Shown here piece after piece: positions 25,447-36,404 of a DNA stretch of 64,000 bases. The number at the start of each line of letters is the position of its first letter. The stretch's first letter is position 1. Source of the stretch: Variovorax paradoxus (lineage in GTDB: Bacteria; Pseudomonadota; Gammaproteobacteria; Burkholderiales; Burkholderiaceae_C). A program made the position numbers and the translations under genes. The notes beneath the pieces are model-generated. The model ran no database searches. It saw nothing but the letters and a program-made list of their open reading frames with translations, and was not told the DNA's origin. The DNA is taken from the NCBI RefSeq assembly GCF_018614875.1, contig NZ_JAGGNW010000014.1:439918-503917 (forward strand). Direction: 5' to 3'.

Positions 25447-26106
25447 ATGACCGCCACCACCACGCGCCCCGCACAACCCATCAAGCTCTACGGCAGCGCC
25501 ATCTCGGGCCACGTGCACCGGGTGCGGCTGTTCCTGTCGATGCTCGGCCTGCCCTTCGAGGTCATCGAGCTCGACCTGAAGCAGCGCGCCAACCGCACGC
25601 CCGAGTTCCTGGCGCGCAACCCCTTCGGGCAGGTTCCGGTGATCGAGGACGGCGAAACGACGCTGGCCGATTCCAACGCGATCCTGGTCTACCTCAACGA
25701 ACGCTATTCGGCCGACCCGGCGCGCTGGATGCCGCGCGACCCGGTGGGCGCGGCGCGCGTGCAGCGCTGGTTCTCGGTGGCCGCGGGGCCGCTGGCCTAC
25801 GGGCCGGCCGCCGCGCGCGTCATGGCGCTGTTCGGCCTGGCCGCCGATCCGGCCGAGACGGTGACACGCTCGCACGCGCTGCTCGCGGTGATGGAGATCC
25901 ACCTCGAGCGGCAGCCCTTCCTGGCCGGTCCCGCGGCCACGCTGGCCGACATCGCAAACTACGCCTATGTGGCGCATGCGCCCGAAGGCCGCGTGTCGCT
26001 CGATGCGTACCCGCATCTGCGTGCGTGGCTCGCGCGCGTGGAGGCCCTGCCAGGCTTCGTGCCGATGGTGCGCACGCCGGTGGGGCTGACGGCGGCGGCA
26101 TCATGA
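25447..26106 (+). CDS. Glutathione S-transferase family protein
   Basis: This 219-aa protein has a thioredoxin-like N-terminal domain (IKLYGSAISGHVHRVRLFLSMLGLPFEVIELDL, cis-Pro in GQVPVIED, and the glutathione-binding DSNAILVYL) and an alpha-helical C-terminal domain (FLAGPAATLADIANYAYV). The Ser in the SAISGH region is the probable catalytic position. The substrate is not readable. It is divergent from the frameshifted LysR gene. A short ATTC tandem (25377-25388) lies in the leader, and the ribosome binding site AAAAGGAC lies about 8 nt before the start. Confidence 0.88.
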   Translation: MTATTTRPAQPIKLYGSAISGHVHRVRLFLSMLGLPFEVIELDLKQRANRTPEFLARNPFGQVPVIEDGETTLADSNAILVYLNERYSADPARWMPRDPVGAARVQRWFSVAAGPLAYGPAAARVMALFGLAADPAETVTRSHALLAVMEIHLERQPFLAGPAATLADIANYAYVAHAPEGRVSLDAYPHLRAWLARVEALPGFVPMVRTPVGLTAAAS

Positions 26107-26164
26107 TCGCCGCCCGGCCGCCCGAAGGCGATCGCACCGCAGCGCGAAGCGCGGAGGTTTTCCT

Positions 26165-27136
26165 GTGATTACCGAACCATTCCACGCCGGCGAGCGCGCG
26201 CTGCAATTGCAGGCCGGCTCGCGCGAACAGATGGCGGCCGCGGGCCCGCGCGTGATCCGCGACTACATGCCCGATCAGCACCGCGAGTTCTTCGCGCAGC
26301 TGCCGTTCCTCGTGGTCGGCAGCCTCGATGCCGACCTGCAGCCCTGGGCCAGCGTGCTCGCGGCGCCCGTGGGCTTCGCACATTCGCCCGATGCCACGCA
26401 CCTGCGCGTCGATGCGCTGCCCGCGGCCGACGATCCGCTGGCCGGGCAGCTCGCGCAGGGTGCCACGCTCGGCCTGCTGGGCATCGAGCCGCACACGCGC
26501 CGCCGCAACCGCATGAACGGCACGGTCGAGGCACTCGATGCGGCGGGGTTCATGGTCGCGGTGCAGCAGAGCTTCGGCAACTGTCCGCGCTACATCCAGG
26601 CGCGCCAGCCGGAACTGGTGGCCGCGCGCGACGGCAGCGCGCTCGTGCAGCGGCTGGACACGCTCGACCTCGACGCGCAGCGGCTCATCGGCAGCGCCGA
26701 CACGCTGTTCATCGCCACGGCGTACCCGGACGCTGCGGCCGCGGGCGACGAGGCCGACGCGCGCTCGCACGGTGTCGATGTGTCGCACCGCGGCGGCCGG
26801 CCCGGCTTCGTTCGCGTCGACGAGGGCGGCGTGCTCACGGTGCCCGACTTCAACGGCAACCGCTTCTTCAACACGCTGGGCAACCTGGTGGCGCATCCGC
26901 GCGCGGGCCTCCTGTTCATCGACTACGACAACGGCGACCTCCTGCATGTGGCGGCCACCGCGGAGCTGGTGCTGGACGGTCCCGAGCTCGCCGGATTCGA
27001 AGGCGCCGAACGGCTGCTGCGGCTGCACGTCGAGCGTGCATTGCGCCGGCCCGCCGCCTTGCCGCTGCGCTGGGGCGACGCGGCGTTGTCGCCGCATCTC
27101 GAAGGCACCGGACGCTGGGCTTCCGCGCGCGCCTGA
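26165..27136 (+). CDS. Pyridoxamine 5'-phosphate oxidase family protein (GTG start)
   Basis: This 323-aa protein has a split-barrel flavin-binding fold similar to PNPOx-like family members. Motifs are HREFFAQLPFLVVGSLDADLQPWASVLAAP and, in the C-terminal barrel, RGGRPGFVRVDEGGVLTVPDFNGNRFFNTLGNLVAHPRAGLLFIDY. The start is GTG at 26165, with GGAGG at 26152-26156, 8 nt upstream. It follows the GST by 58 nt and is probably co-transcribed, which hints at a shared redox or detoxification role. True PNP oxidase activity is unlikely given the length and composition. Confidence 0.82.
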   Translation: MITEPFHAGERALQLQAGSREQMAAAGPRVIRDYMPDQHREFFAQLPFLVVGSLDADLQPWASVLAAPVGFAHSPDATHLRVDALPAADDPLAGQLAQGATLGLLGIEPHTRRRNRMNGTVEALDAAGFMVAVQQSFGNCPRYIQARQPELVAARDGSALVQRLDTLDLDAQRLIGSADTLFIATAYPDAAAAGDEADARSHGVDVSHRGGRPGFVRVDEGGVLTVPDFNGNRFFNTLGNLVAHPRAGLLFIDYDNGDLLHVAATAELVLDGPELAGFEGAERLLRLHVERALRRPAALPLRWGDAALSPHLEGTGRWASARA

Positions 27137-27154
27137 GCGGTCTTCGCGCTCCCG

Positions 27155-28327
27155 TCAATGAAAGACGGGAATGCGCGCGGCGACCGAAGGCCGGTAGTGC
27201 CAGCCGCGCGCACGCATCGCCGCCAGATCGAGTGCGCGATGCAGCACGGCCTCGAGCCCTGCGGCGGCCAGCGTGCAGGCCAGCGCCTGGCCCGGGCAGG
27301 CGTGCATGCCGTGGCCGAAGCCCAGCATCCGGCGCCGAGCCCGCACGAGGCTGAAGCGCTCGGGCTCGGAGTTGAACGCCGGATCGCGGTTGGCCGCGGC
27401 CAGCACGAGCAGCACCGCATCGCCTGCCGCCAGCGGCGTGCCCGCGAGGGTGATGGGCTCGGCCACGAAGCGCCGCGTGTTGTGCACCGAGGGGTCGTGC
27501 CGCGCCGTTTCTTCCACGATCGCCTGCAGTCCGTCGCGGGTTTGCGCACCCTGCTGCAGCGACGGTTCGCGCATCACCGCGATGAGGCTGTTGCCCAGCA
27601 GGCCGGCCGTCGCATCGCAGGTCTGCGAGAGCAGGCCGACGAGGTTCGCGAGCAACGAGCGAGAAAGTGGCGCGCCGGCTTCGCTTTCGGCGAGCACGGC
27701 CGCGAGCAGTGTGCCGCTGCGCGGCGGTGCGCCTGCGGCCAGTTCCTCGAAGCGCGTCATGAGTTCGCCCGCGGCGGCGCTGGCGTCCTGCAGCTGGTCC
27801 GGTGTGGACAGCGGCGACAGGCAGGCGACGAAATCGCGCATCCACATGTCCACCCGCGGCAGTGCTTCATCGCCAAAGCCCAGCAGGTGCGCGACGGTCC
27901 GCACCGGCAGGGAGAACAGCGCGTCCGACACGGGCTGCGTCGGCACATCATGCGCGACCCGCAAGGCCGCCGCGCGTACTGCTCCGAGGTCCAGCCCGGC
28001 CAGTGCACGCTGCAGCGCGGGCCGATGGGCCTGATGCGCCGTGCCGTCGTTCATGCGCACGAGGTGGCCGAACACCTCGCCCGCCGCGCTGCCGGCAATG
28101 GCGCGCGGCACCGGCTCGGCCGCCGGCCGCACGCGCAGCGCGCCATGCGCGAGCAGCAGCGATTCGATCACCTCCGCGCGGCTCGCGACCCACAGGCGCA
28201 GCGTCTCGTTCCACACCAGCGGCGGCCCCGCGCGCAGCGCGGCATAGAAGGGATACGGATCGGCATGCGTGACGGCCGCGACCGGGTCGTGGGGCATGCC
28301 GGCGAGGGAAATTGGGCTTGTGTTCAT
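27155..28327 (-). CDS. Cytochrome P450
   Basis: This 390-aa P450 has the haem-binding loop FGHGMHACPGQALA with the Cys ligand at about residue 342, the ExxR pair in the EETARHDP segment (helix K) and an I-helix stretch LLSQTCDATAGLLGN. The usual acid-alcohol pair there is replaced by D-A, so oxygen activation may differ. No ferredoxin or reductase gene is adjacent, so electrons must come from elsewhere. It is divergent from an ArsR-type regulator, with a perfect inverted repeat between them. The substrate is unknown. Confidence 0.9.
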   Translation of the reverse strand: MNTSPISLAGMPHDPVAAVTHADPYPFYAALRAGPPLVWNETLRLWVASRAEVIESLLLAHGALRVRPAAEPVPRAIAGSAAGEVFGHLVRMNDGTAHQAHRPALQRALAGLDLGAVRAAALRVAHDVPTQPVSDALFSLPVRTVAHLLGFGDEALPRVDMWMRDFVACLSPLSTPDQLQDASAAAGELMTRFEELAAGAPPRSGTLLAAVLAESEAGAPLSRSLLANLVGLLSQTCDATAGLLGNSLIAVMREPSLQQGAQTRDGLQAIVEETARHDPSVHNTRRFVAEPITLAGTPLAAGDAVLLVLAAANRDPAFNSEPERFSLVRARRRMLGFGHGMHACPGQALACTLAAAGLEAVLHRALDLAAMRARGWHYRPSVAARIPVFH

Positions 28328-28355
28328 GGCGCGCAGTGTGCAGCGGCGGGTGCCG

Positions 28356-28383
28356 CCACACTTCGCCCGTGAACGAAGTGTGG
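28356..28383. promoter_or_regulatory. Perfect inverted repeat between P450 and ArsR-type regulator genes
   Basis: CCACACTTCG (28356-28365) and CGAAGTGTGG (28374-28383) are perfect 10-bp inverted arms with an 8-nt spacer. They lie 28 nt before the regulator ATG (28411) and 29 nt before the P450 ATG (28327). This is a typical ArsR/SmtB-style operator position for control of both genes. Confidence 0.7.
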
Positions 28384-28410
28384 GATGCAGCGGCGTCTTA
28401 GGATCGGCGC

Positions 28411-29121
28411 ATGGACACCACCACCTCTTCCTCCGCCGCGCCGCCGAACGCCGACATGCAGCTGGCCCGCCTGGCGGGCGCCATCGCCGAGCCGGCGCGC
28501 GCGCGCATGCTGAGCTGCCTGATGGACGGCCACGCGCGCACCGCGACCGAACTGGCCACCGTGGCCGAGGTGGCCGCGTCCACCGCCAGCGCGCACCTCG
28601 CGCGCCTCAGGGAAGAACGGCTGGTCGAGCTGCTCGTGCAGGGCAAGCACCGCTACTTCCGTCTGGCCGGCGACAACGTGGCGGCCGCGCTCGAAAGCCT
28701 CATGGTCGTGGCCGGCGCGCCGCGCGTGGCGGAGTTCAAGCCGAACACGCCGAGCCGCCTGCGCGCCGCGCGCACCTGCTACGACCACATGGCCGGCACC
28801 GCCGGCGTCGCGCTGCACGACCGGCTGCATGCACACGGGTGGCTCAGCGGCCTGCAGAGCGGTTCGTACGAACTCACGCCCGAAGGCGCAATCGCTCTGG
28901 AGAGCCTCGGTGTCGAAGTCGACGCGGTGCGCCGCTCGCGGCGGCGTTTTGCCTGCGCCTGCCTCGACTGGAGCGAGCGCCGCCCCCACCTCGGTGGCGC
29001 GCTCGGCGCGGCATGGCTCCAGTTGTCGCTGCGCCGCGGCTGGGTACGCCAGGCGCTCGACGGCCGCGCGCTGACGCTCACGCCCAAGGCGCAGCGCGAG
29101 ATGCCTGAGCTCTTTGCCTGA
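28411..29121 (+). CDS. ArsR-type helix-turn-helix transcriptional regulator
   Basis: This 236-aa protein has an N-terminal ArsR/SmtB winged helix (LARLAGAIAEPARARMLSCLMDGHARTATELATVAEVAASTASAHLARLREERLVELLVQGKHRYFRL). A C-terminal extension of about 130 residues contains a Cys-containing FACACLDWSERRPHLGGALGAAW block found in a beta-proteobacterial subgroup. It is longer than classic ArsR repressors (about 110 aa), so the sensor region is extra. It is divergent from the P450, and a perfect inverted repeat (28356-28383) lies between them. The signal is unknown; metal sensing cannot be assumed. Confidence 0.85.
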   Translation: MDTTTSSSAAPPNADMQLARLAGAIAEPARARMLSCLMDGHARTATELATVAEVAASTASAHLARLREERLVELLVQGKHRYFRLAGDNVAAALESLMVVAGAPRVAEFKPNTPSRLRAARTCYDHMAGTAGVALHDRLHAHGWLSGLQSGSYELTPEGAIALESLGVEVDAVRRSRRRFACACLDWSERRPHLGGALGAAWLQLSLRRGWVRQALDGRALTLTPKAQREMPELFA

Positions 29122-29130
29122 AGAGCGCCG

Positions 29131-30141
29131 TCAGGCCTTCAGTTTGAGGAGGTAGATCATCGGCCCGGCCATCGCCAGGTCCAGCTCGAGGAAGCTCTCG
29201 AAATCCTTGCCCGCCATCCAGTACGCATCCCAGTTGTTGCGCTTGACGGTCTTCTGCCAGATGTCGGCGGTGGTGGCGCGGCGCACGGCCTCGAGCAGCA
29301 CGGCCCGGCGGTCCGCCGTCACCTTCTTGCCGGTGAGCACGCCGCGCCAGTTGGCCAGGTCGGCGTCCACGCCCTGCTCGCGCACGGAAGGAATGCCCAG
29401 GAACGGCCGCTTCGACGACACGCCGATGGCGCGCAGCTTCCCGCTCGCCAGCGCCTCGCTGAATTCGCTGAAGCCGGAGATGCCCGCCGCCGCCTTGCCT
29501 GTTGCCAGTGCCTCCACCACCTGCGCGCCGCCCGGGTACGGCTGGTAGACCAGGCCCGCGGCGTTGCCGGCCACGCGGGCCAGCATGCCGGCGTACATGT
29601 GGTCCACGCCGCCGGCCGAACCGCCCGCGATGACGGTCTTGGCCGCATCGGCGCGCAGCTGGGCGATCAGGTCCTTCGGCGTCTTGATGGGCGAATCGGC
29701 CTTCACGGCAACCACTTCGTAGTCGCTGGTGAGGCGCGCCACGGGTGCGACCTGGGCCATGGTGACGGCCGGCTTCTGCAGCGCCACCGCACCGACCATG
29801 ACCATGCCGCTCATCAGCAGGGTGTCGGGGTCGGCATCGTATTTCTCGACGTACTTTGCGAGCCCGATGGTGCCGCCCTTGCCGCCGATGTTTTCGTAGA
29901 CCACCTCGCCCGCCGCGCCCGAGGCCAGCAGCGCCGCGCCGAGCGCGCGGCCGGTCTGGTCCCAGCCGCCGCCTTCGTTGGCCGGAATCACGATGCGCAG
30001 CTTGGCAACAAGCTGCGGCTCGGCCGCGCCGGCCGAGCGGGGCCACAGGGTGGCATGCCCGGCACCCGCGACGGCCGCCGCGCCCGCCATCCATGCATTG
30101 AAGTTGCGGCGGGAAAGGCTCGCGGCCGGCAGACGAGTCAT
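29131..30141 (-). CDS. Bug/TctC-family tripartite tricarboxylate transporter substrate-binding protein
   Basis: This 336-aa binding protein has a twin-arginine-like leader (LSRRNFNAWMAGAAAVAGA, cleavage near AGA-AEP). The mature protein shows Bug-fold features (LRIVIPANEGGGWDQTGRALGAAL, VYENIGGKGGTIGLAKYV, GGSAGGVDHMYAGMLA). Bug proteins bind carboxylates or amides in the periplasm. No tctA or tctB membrane gene is adjacent, the orphan state typical of beta-proteobacteria with many Bug genes. The ligand is unknown. An imperfect inverted repeat sits upstream at 30211-30228. Confidence 0.85.
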   Translation of the reverse strand: MTRLPAASLSRRNFNAWMAGAAAVAGAGHATLWPRSAGAAEPQLVAKLRIVIPANEGGGWDQTGRALGAALLASGAAGEVVYENIGGKGGTIGLAKYVEKYDADPDTLLMSGMVMVGAVALQKPAVTMAQVAPVARLTSDYEVVAVKADSPIKTPKDLIAQLRADAAKTVIAGGSAGGVDHMYAGMLARVAGNAAGLVYQPYPGGAQVVEALATGKAAAGISGFSEFSEALASGKLRAIGVSSKRPFLGIPSVREQGVDADLANWRGVLTGKKVTADRRAVLLEAVRRATTADIWQKTVKRNNWDAYWMAGKDFESFLELDLAMAGPMIYLLKLKA

Positions 30142-30210
30142 TTTGTTAACAATTGTTGAAAAAGGTTACGAATGATCCTCGCGAATTGCAACGCCTGCTT
30201 GCGTCCGCGA

Positions 30211-30228
30211 CTAGGTGAAAACCCTAGG
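30211..30228. promoter_or_regulatory. Short inverted repeat upstream of the Bug-family gene
   Basis: CTAGGT at 30211-30216 and ACCCTAG at 30221-30227 form an imperfect palindrome around GAAA. It lies about 70 nt upstream of the start at 30141, in the 99-nt gap after the amn stop (30241). It could be an operator; support is limited to symmetry. Confidence 0.35.
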
Positions 30229-30240
30229 AAGTGCCAACTA

Positions 30241-31758
30241 TTACTGAAAAGCGACCTCCGCGAAGCTGCGCAGCTTGCGGCTGTGCAGCCGGGTCGATCC
30301 CTGTTCGCGAAGGATGTCGATGGCCCGCATGCCGATGCGAAGGTGCTGCTCCACGCGCTCGCGGTAGAAGTGGTTGGCCATGCCTGGCAGCTTGATCTCG
30401 CCGTGCAGCGGTTTGTCGCTCACGCACAACAAAGTGCCGTAGGGCACCCGAAAGCGGAAGCCGTTGGCCGCGATGGTGGCGCTTTCCATGTCGAGCGCCA
30501 CGGCCCGGCTCTGGCTGAAGCGGCGCTGCGGCTGGTTGCCCGGCAGCAGCTCCCAGTTGCGGTTGTCGGTGCTCGCCACCGTGCCGGTGCGCATGATCTT
30601 CTTCAGGTCGGGGCCGGTGTAGCGCGTGACGTCGGCCACGGCTTTCTCCAGCGCGAGCTGGATTTCCGAGAGCGCCGGAATCGGCACCCACAGCGGCAGT
30701 TCCTCGTCGAGCACGTGGTCCTCGCGCACATAGGCATGCGCCAGCACGTAGTCGCCGAGCTGCTGCGCGTTGCGCAATCCCGCGCAGTGGCCCAGCATCA
30801 TCCAGGCATGCGGGCGCAGCACGGCGATGTGGTCGGTGATGGTCTTGGCATTGGCCGGGCCGACGCCGATGTTCACCATGCTGATGCCGCTGCAGTCTTC
30901 GCGCACCAGGTGGTAGGCCGGCATCTGCGGCAGGCGCGGTGGCGCCGTGCCCTGGCTGCCGTCGAGCAAGCCGCCGTAGTTGGTGCTGGCGCCGGCGGCC
31001 AGTCCGCGCCGGCGCGTGATCACGTTGCCGGGCTCGATGAAGGCGACGTACTCGCTCTTTTCATCGGCCATGGCCTCGTGGCCCAGGCGCACGAACTCGT
31101 CGATGTAGAACTGGTAGTTGGTGAACAGCACGAAGTTCTGGAACCACTCGGGCGCGGTGCCGGTGTAGTGGCGCAGCCGATGCAGCGAGTAGTCCACGCG
31201 CGCGGCCGTGAAGAGCGACAGCGGCTGTGCCTCGCCCGCCTGCGCCTCGTAGGTGCCGTTGGCGATGCCGTCGTCCATCACGCCCAGGTCGGGCAGGTCG
31301 AACACGTCGCGCATCAGCGCGCGCCGCTCGTCGCTCATGGTGCCTTCGATGTGGTCGTTCTCGGCAAAGGAAAAGTGGATGGGAATCGGCTGCGTGCTGG
31401 TGCCGACCTCGATCTCGACCTGGTGGTTCTCGAGCAGCAGGCGGAACTGGTCGAGGTAGTAGCGCGAAAACAGGTCGGGCCGCGTCAGCGTGGTCTCGTA
31501 GCGACCCGGGCCGGCGACGAAGCCGTAGCTCAGCCCCGCGTTGGCCGGCGGCGTGTGCCGCGAGACGGTGTGCGTGTGCACCCGCACAAAGGGGTAGCAG
31601 GCCCGCGCCCGGCCCGGCAGCGCCTCGCCCGCCACGAAGCGCAGCATCGACTCGCGCAGGTGCGCCAGCCCGCCCTGGTAGATGGCCTTGACCTGTTCGA
31701 GTGCGGCGGCGGCATCGGTGAAGCGGGCGGGGGCGACGAAAGTGGGCATGTAGGGCAT
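30241..31758 (-). CDS. amn: AMP nucleosidase
   Basis: This 505-aa enzyme hydrolyses AMP to adenine and ribose 5-phosphate, regulating the adenylate pool. The N-terminal regulatory domain (TRPDLFSRYYLDQFRLLLENH) and the nucleoside-phosphorylase-like C-terminal domain are complete; active-site-like segments are NIGVGPANAKTITDHIAVLRPHAWMMLGHCAGLRNAQQLGDYVLA and AVALDMESATIAANGFR. Length agrees with E. coli Amn (484 aa). The start is ATG 31758 (or 31749). A perfect 8-bp inverted repeat (31761-31778) lies directly upstream. It is divergent from panE. Confidence 0.94.
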   Translation of the reverse strand: MPYMPTFVAPARFTDAAAALEQVKAIYQGGLAHLRESMLRFVAGEALPGRARACYPFVRVHTHTVSRHTPPANAGLSYGFVAGPGRYETTLTRPDLFSRYYLDQFRLLLENHQVEIEVGTSTQPIPIHFSFAENDHIEGTMSDERRALMRDVFDLPDLGVMDDGIANGTYEAQAGEAQPLSLFTAARVDYSLHRLRHYTGTAPEWFQNFVLFTNYQFYIDEFVRLGHEAMADEKSEYVAFIEPGNVITRRRGLAAGASTNYGGLLDGSQGTAPPRLPQMPAYHLVREDCSGISMVNIGVGPANAKTITDHIAVLRPHAWMMLGHCAGLRNAQQLGDYVLAHAYVREDHVLDEELPLWVPIPALSEIQLALEKAVADVTRYTGPDLKKIMRTGTVASTDNRNWELLPGNQPQRRFSQSRAVALDMESATIAANGFRFRVPYGTLLCVSDKPLHGEIKLPGMANHFYRERVEQHLRIGMRAIDILREQGSTRLHSRKLRSFAEVAFQ

Positions 31759-31760
31759 GA

Positions 31761-31778
31761 CGGCATTGTGCAATGCCG
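31761..31778. promoter_or_regulatory. Perfect inverted repeat immediately upstream of the amn start
   Basis: CGGCATTG (31761-31768) and CAATGCCG (31771-31778) flank a TG centre. It ends 2 nt from the amn ATG (31758), where a ribosome binding site would be expected, and no clear Shine-Dalgarno is present. It could be an operator or a hairpin limiting initiation. Confidence 0.45.
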
Positions 31779-31893
31779 ATGTGGTCAACGATGCGCCGCC
31801 TGCGAATCGCCATTTGGTCGCGCAGCACGCAAGCATGAAGCGGCAGTCTTCGCTAACCTGTGCGCTCGAATGCACAACCAAGGAAATGAATCG

Positions 31894-32790
31894 ATGAAAG
31901 TCGCAGTCATGGGCGCCGGCGCAGTCGGGTGCTACTACGGCGCCATGCTGGCGCGCGCGGGCCACGAAGTGGTGCTGATCGGGCGGCCTTCGCACGTGGA
32001 GGCTGTTCGCGCCAACGGGCTGCGGCTGGAGACGAAGGCTTTCGACGAGCACGTGCGGCTCGGCGCGAGCACCGAAGCCGGCGCGGTGCAGGGCGCGGAC
32101 CTCGTGCTGTTCTGCGTGAAGTCCACCGACACCGAATCGGCCGCGGCGCAGATCAGGCCGCATCTCTCGCCCGCTGCACTGGTGCTCACGCTGCAGAACG
32201 GCGTCGACAACGACGAGCGCGTGCGCTCGGTGCTGCCGTCCAGCGACGTGGCCGCCGCCGTGGTCTACGTGGCCACCGAAATGGCCGGCCCCGGCCATGT
32301 GAAGCACCACGGCCGCGGCGAGCTGGTGATCGCGCCTTCGCGCAGCAGCGAACAGGTGGCGCAGCACTTGATTGCCGCCGGTGTGCCGACGCAGATCTCG
32401 GACAACGTGCGCGGTTCGCTCTGGGCCAAGCTGGTGCTGAACTGCGCCTACAACGCGCTGTCGGCCGTGTCGCAGCTGCCCTACGGCGAACTCGTGAAAG
32501 GCGTGGGCGTGGCCGACGTGATCCGCGACGTGGTCGCCGAATGCCTGGCCGTGGCAAAGGCCGAGGGCGTCGCCATTCCGGGCGACACCGACGCGGCCGT
32601 GCGCGGCATCGCGCAGTCGATGCCGTCGCAGTATTCATCGACCGCGCAGGACCTCGCACGCGGCAAGCCCAGCGAGATCGACCACCTCAACGGCTTCGTC
32701 GTGCGTCGCGGCGAGGCACTCGGCGTGCCCACGCCCGCGAACCGCGTGCTGTTCGTGATGGTGAAGCTGCTCGAAGGCAAGCAGCGCTAG
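31894..32790 (+). CDS. 2-dehydropantoate 2-reductase family protein
   Basis: This 298-aa ApbA/PanE-family protein has the Rossmann motif GAGAVGCYYGAMLARAGHEVVLIGR, the conserved Lys in LWAKLVLNCAYNALSAV and the Glu in GKPSEIDHLNGFVVRRGE. It uses NADPH to reduce ketopantoate for pantothenate/CoA synthesis, though many beta-proteobacteria have several paralogues with other substrates. AAGGAA precedes the ATG at 31894. Its 3' end overlaps the convergent gor gene by 4 nt (32787-32790). Confidence 0.9.
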   Translation: MKVAVMGAGAVGCYYGAMLARAGHEVVLIGRPSHVEAVRANGLRLETKAFDEHVRLGASTEAGAVQGADLVLFCVKSTDTESAAAQIRPHLSPAALVLTLQNGVDNDERVRSVLPSSDVAAAVVYVATEMAGPGHVKHHGRGELVIAPSRSSEQVAQHLIAAGVPTQISDNVRGSLWAKLVLNCAYNALSAVSQLPYGELVKGVGVADVIRDVVAECLAVAKAEGVAIPGDTDAAVRGIAQSMPSQYSSTAQDLARGKPSEIDHLNGFVVRRGEALGVPTPANRVLFVMVKLLEGKQR

Positions 32791-34145
32791 CCTGGCATCG
32801 GTTCGCGCATCGTCACGAACTCTTCGGCCGCCGTCGGATGGATGCCGATGGTGCTGTCGAACAGCGCCTTCGTCGCGCCCGCGCGCATCGCCACGGCAAA
32901 GCCCTGCACCACCTCACCCGCATCGGCGCCCACCATGTGCAGGCCCACCACGCGGTCGCTTTTCTTGTCGACCACCAGCTTCATGAAGGTGCGCTCGCTG
33001 CGGCCCGACAGCGTGTGGCGCAGCGACTTGAATTCGCTCGAGAACACCGCCACGTCGCCGAACTTCGCGCGCGCGTCGAGCTCGGTGTAGCCGCAGGTGC
33101 CGATGTTGGGGTGCGTGAACACGGCCGTCGGAATGAACTCGTAGTCGAGCCGGCGCCGGCCCTCGCCGAAGAGTTCGTCGACTACCACCATCGCCTCGGC
33201 CAGCGCCACCGGCGTGAGCTGCACGCGGGTCGACACGTCGCCCACTGCATGGATCGACGGCACCGAGCTGCGGTAGTTCGCATCGACCGCGATGGCGCCG
33301 CGCTCGTCGAGCTTCACGCCTGCCGCTTCGAGGCCGAGCCCCTGGGTGTTGGGCACGCGGCCCGTCGCAAAGAGCACCGTGTCGGCTTCGATCTGCTGGC
33401 CGCGCGCCAGTGTGACCATGAGCCCGTTCGCCCCGCGCGTGATCGTGGCGACCTCGGTATTGAGCCGCACGTCCACGCCCGCCTTGCCCATCTCGTTGGC
33501 GAGAAACTGGCGCATGTCGTCGTCGAAGCCAGTGAGCAGATGCGCGCGGCGATGCAGCTGCGTCACGTGAGCGCCGAGCCCGTTGAAGATCGAAGCGAAC
33601 TCGCAGGCGATGTAGCCGCCGCCGACCACCAGCAGGCGCTTGGGGAACGGCGCAAGGTCGAACATCGCATCGGAGGTCACGATGTGCTCGCAGCCCGGGA
33701 TCTCGGGCACGTAGGGCGTGCCCCCGGTGGCCACCAGCAGATGGCGCGCGGTGTGTCGCTTGCCGTCGACCTCGACCGTGTGGCCGTCGACCAGCTGCGC
33801 CCAGCCCGCGATCAGCCTGACGCCGGAATTCTCCAGCAGCGAGGCATACACGCCGTTGAGCCGCGCGATTTCCTTGGCGCGCTGTGTCTTGAGGTGCGTC
33901 CAGTCGAACTGCGGCGCTTCGGGCAGCTTCCAGCCGTAGCCCGCGGCTTCCTCGAAGGATTCCGCATAGCCGGCCGCGTAGCTGTAGAGCTTCTTCGGAA
34001 TGCAGCCCACGTTGACGCAGGTGCCGCCGAGTTCGGCCGCCTCGGCCAATGCCACGCGGGCGCCTTGCTGCGCCGCCATGCGCGCGGCGCGAACGCCGCC
34101 GCTGCCGCCGCCGATGACGAAAAGATCGAAGTCGAATGTGGGCAT
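32787..34145 (-). CDS. gor: Glutathione-disulfide reductase
   Basis: This 452-aa flavoprotein has FAD motif VIGGGSGGVRAAR, redox disulfide Cys43-Cys48 in GGTCVNVGCIPKK, NADPH motif VVGGGYIACEFASIFNGLG and the C-terminal catalytic His in IGIHPTAAEEFV. The length is right for Gor. It regenerates GSH from GSSG in the cytosol, consistent with the many redox genes in this window (ohr, GST). It overlaps the 3' end of the convergent reductase gene by 4 nt. Confidence 0.95.
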   Translation of the reverse strand: MPTFDFDLFVIGGGSGGVRAARMAAQQGARVALAEAAELGGTCVNVGCIPKKLYSYAAGYAESFEEAAGYGWKLPEAPQFDWTHLKTQRAKEIARLNGVYASLLENSGVRLIAGWAQLVDGHTVEVDGKRHTARHLLVATGGTPYVPEIPGCEHIVTSDAMFDLAPFPKRLLVVGGGYIACEFASIFNGLGAHVTQLHRRAHLLTGFDDDMRQFLANEMGKAGVDVRLNTEVATITRGANGLMVTLARGQQIEADTVLFATGRVPNTQGLGLEAAGVKLDERGAIAVDANYRSSVPSIHAVGDVSTRVQLTPVALAEAMVVVDELFGEGRRRLDYEFIPTAVFTHPNIGTCGYTELDARAKFGDVAVFSSEFKSLRHTLSGRSERTFMKLVVDKKSDRVVGLHMVGADAGEVVQGFAVAMRAGATKALFDSTIGIHPTAAEEFVTMREPMPG

Positions 34146-34244
34146 GGGAAAGACACTCCTTGCCGGCGACTGTAGCCGCCGGCAAGGACGCGGGTTGCGG
34201 CGAGGTGAGCGCGTTGCGATGCGCCGCCAGCGCTCACGCCACGC

Positions 34245-36257
<2,013 letters not shown>

Positions 36258-36404
36258 GGTTTGTCTCTGGTTCCCGGGGCCGGATGAAGCGATGGATATC
36301 GATGGAGATGTAACGCGCGAGAATCCGCTGCCGCTGTCAGCGCATGCCCTCTGGTTGGTGAAGCGCGCGCGCATTCGGCAACCGCTTGTAATGAAAGACT
36401 CCGC

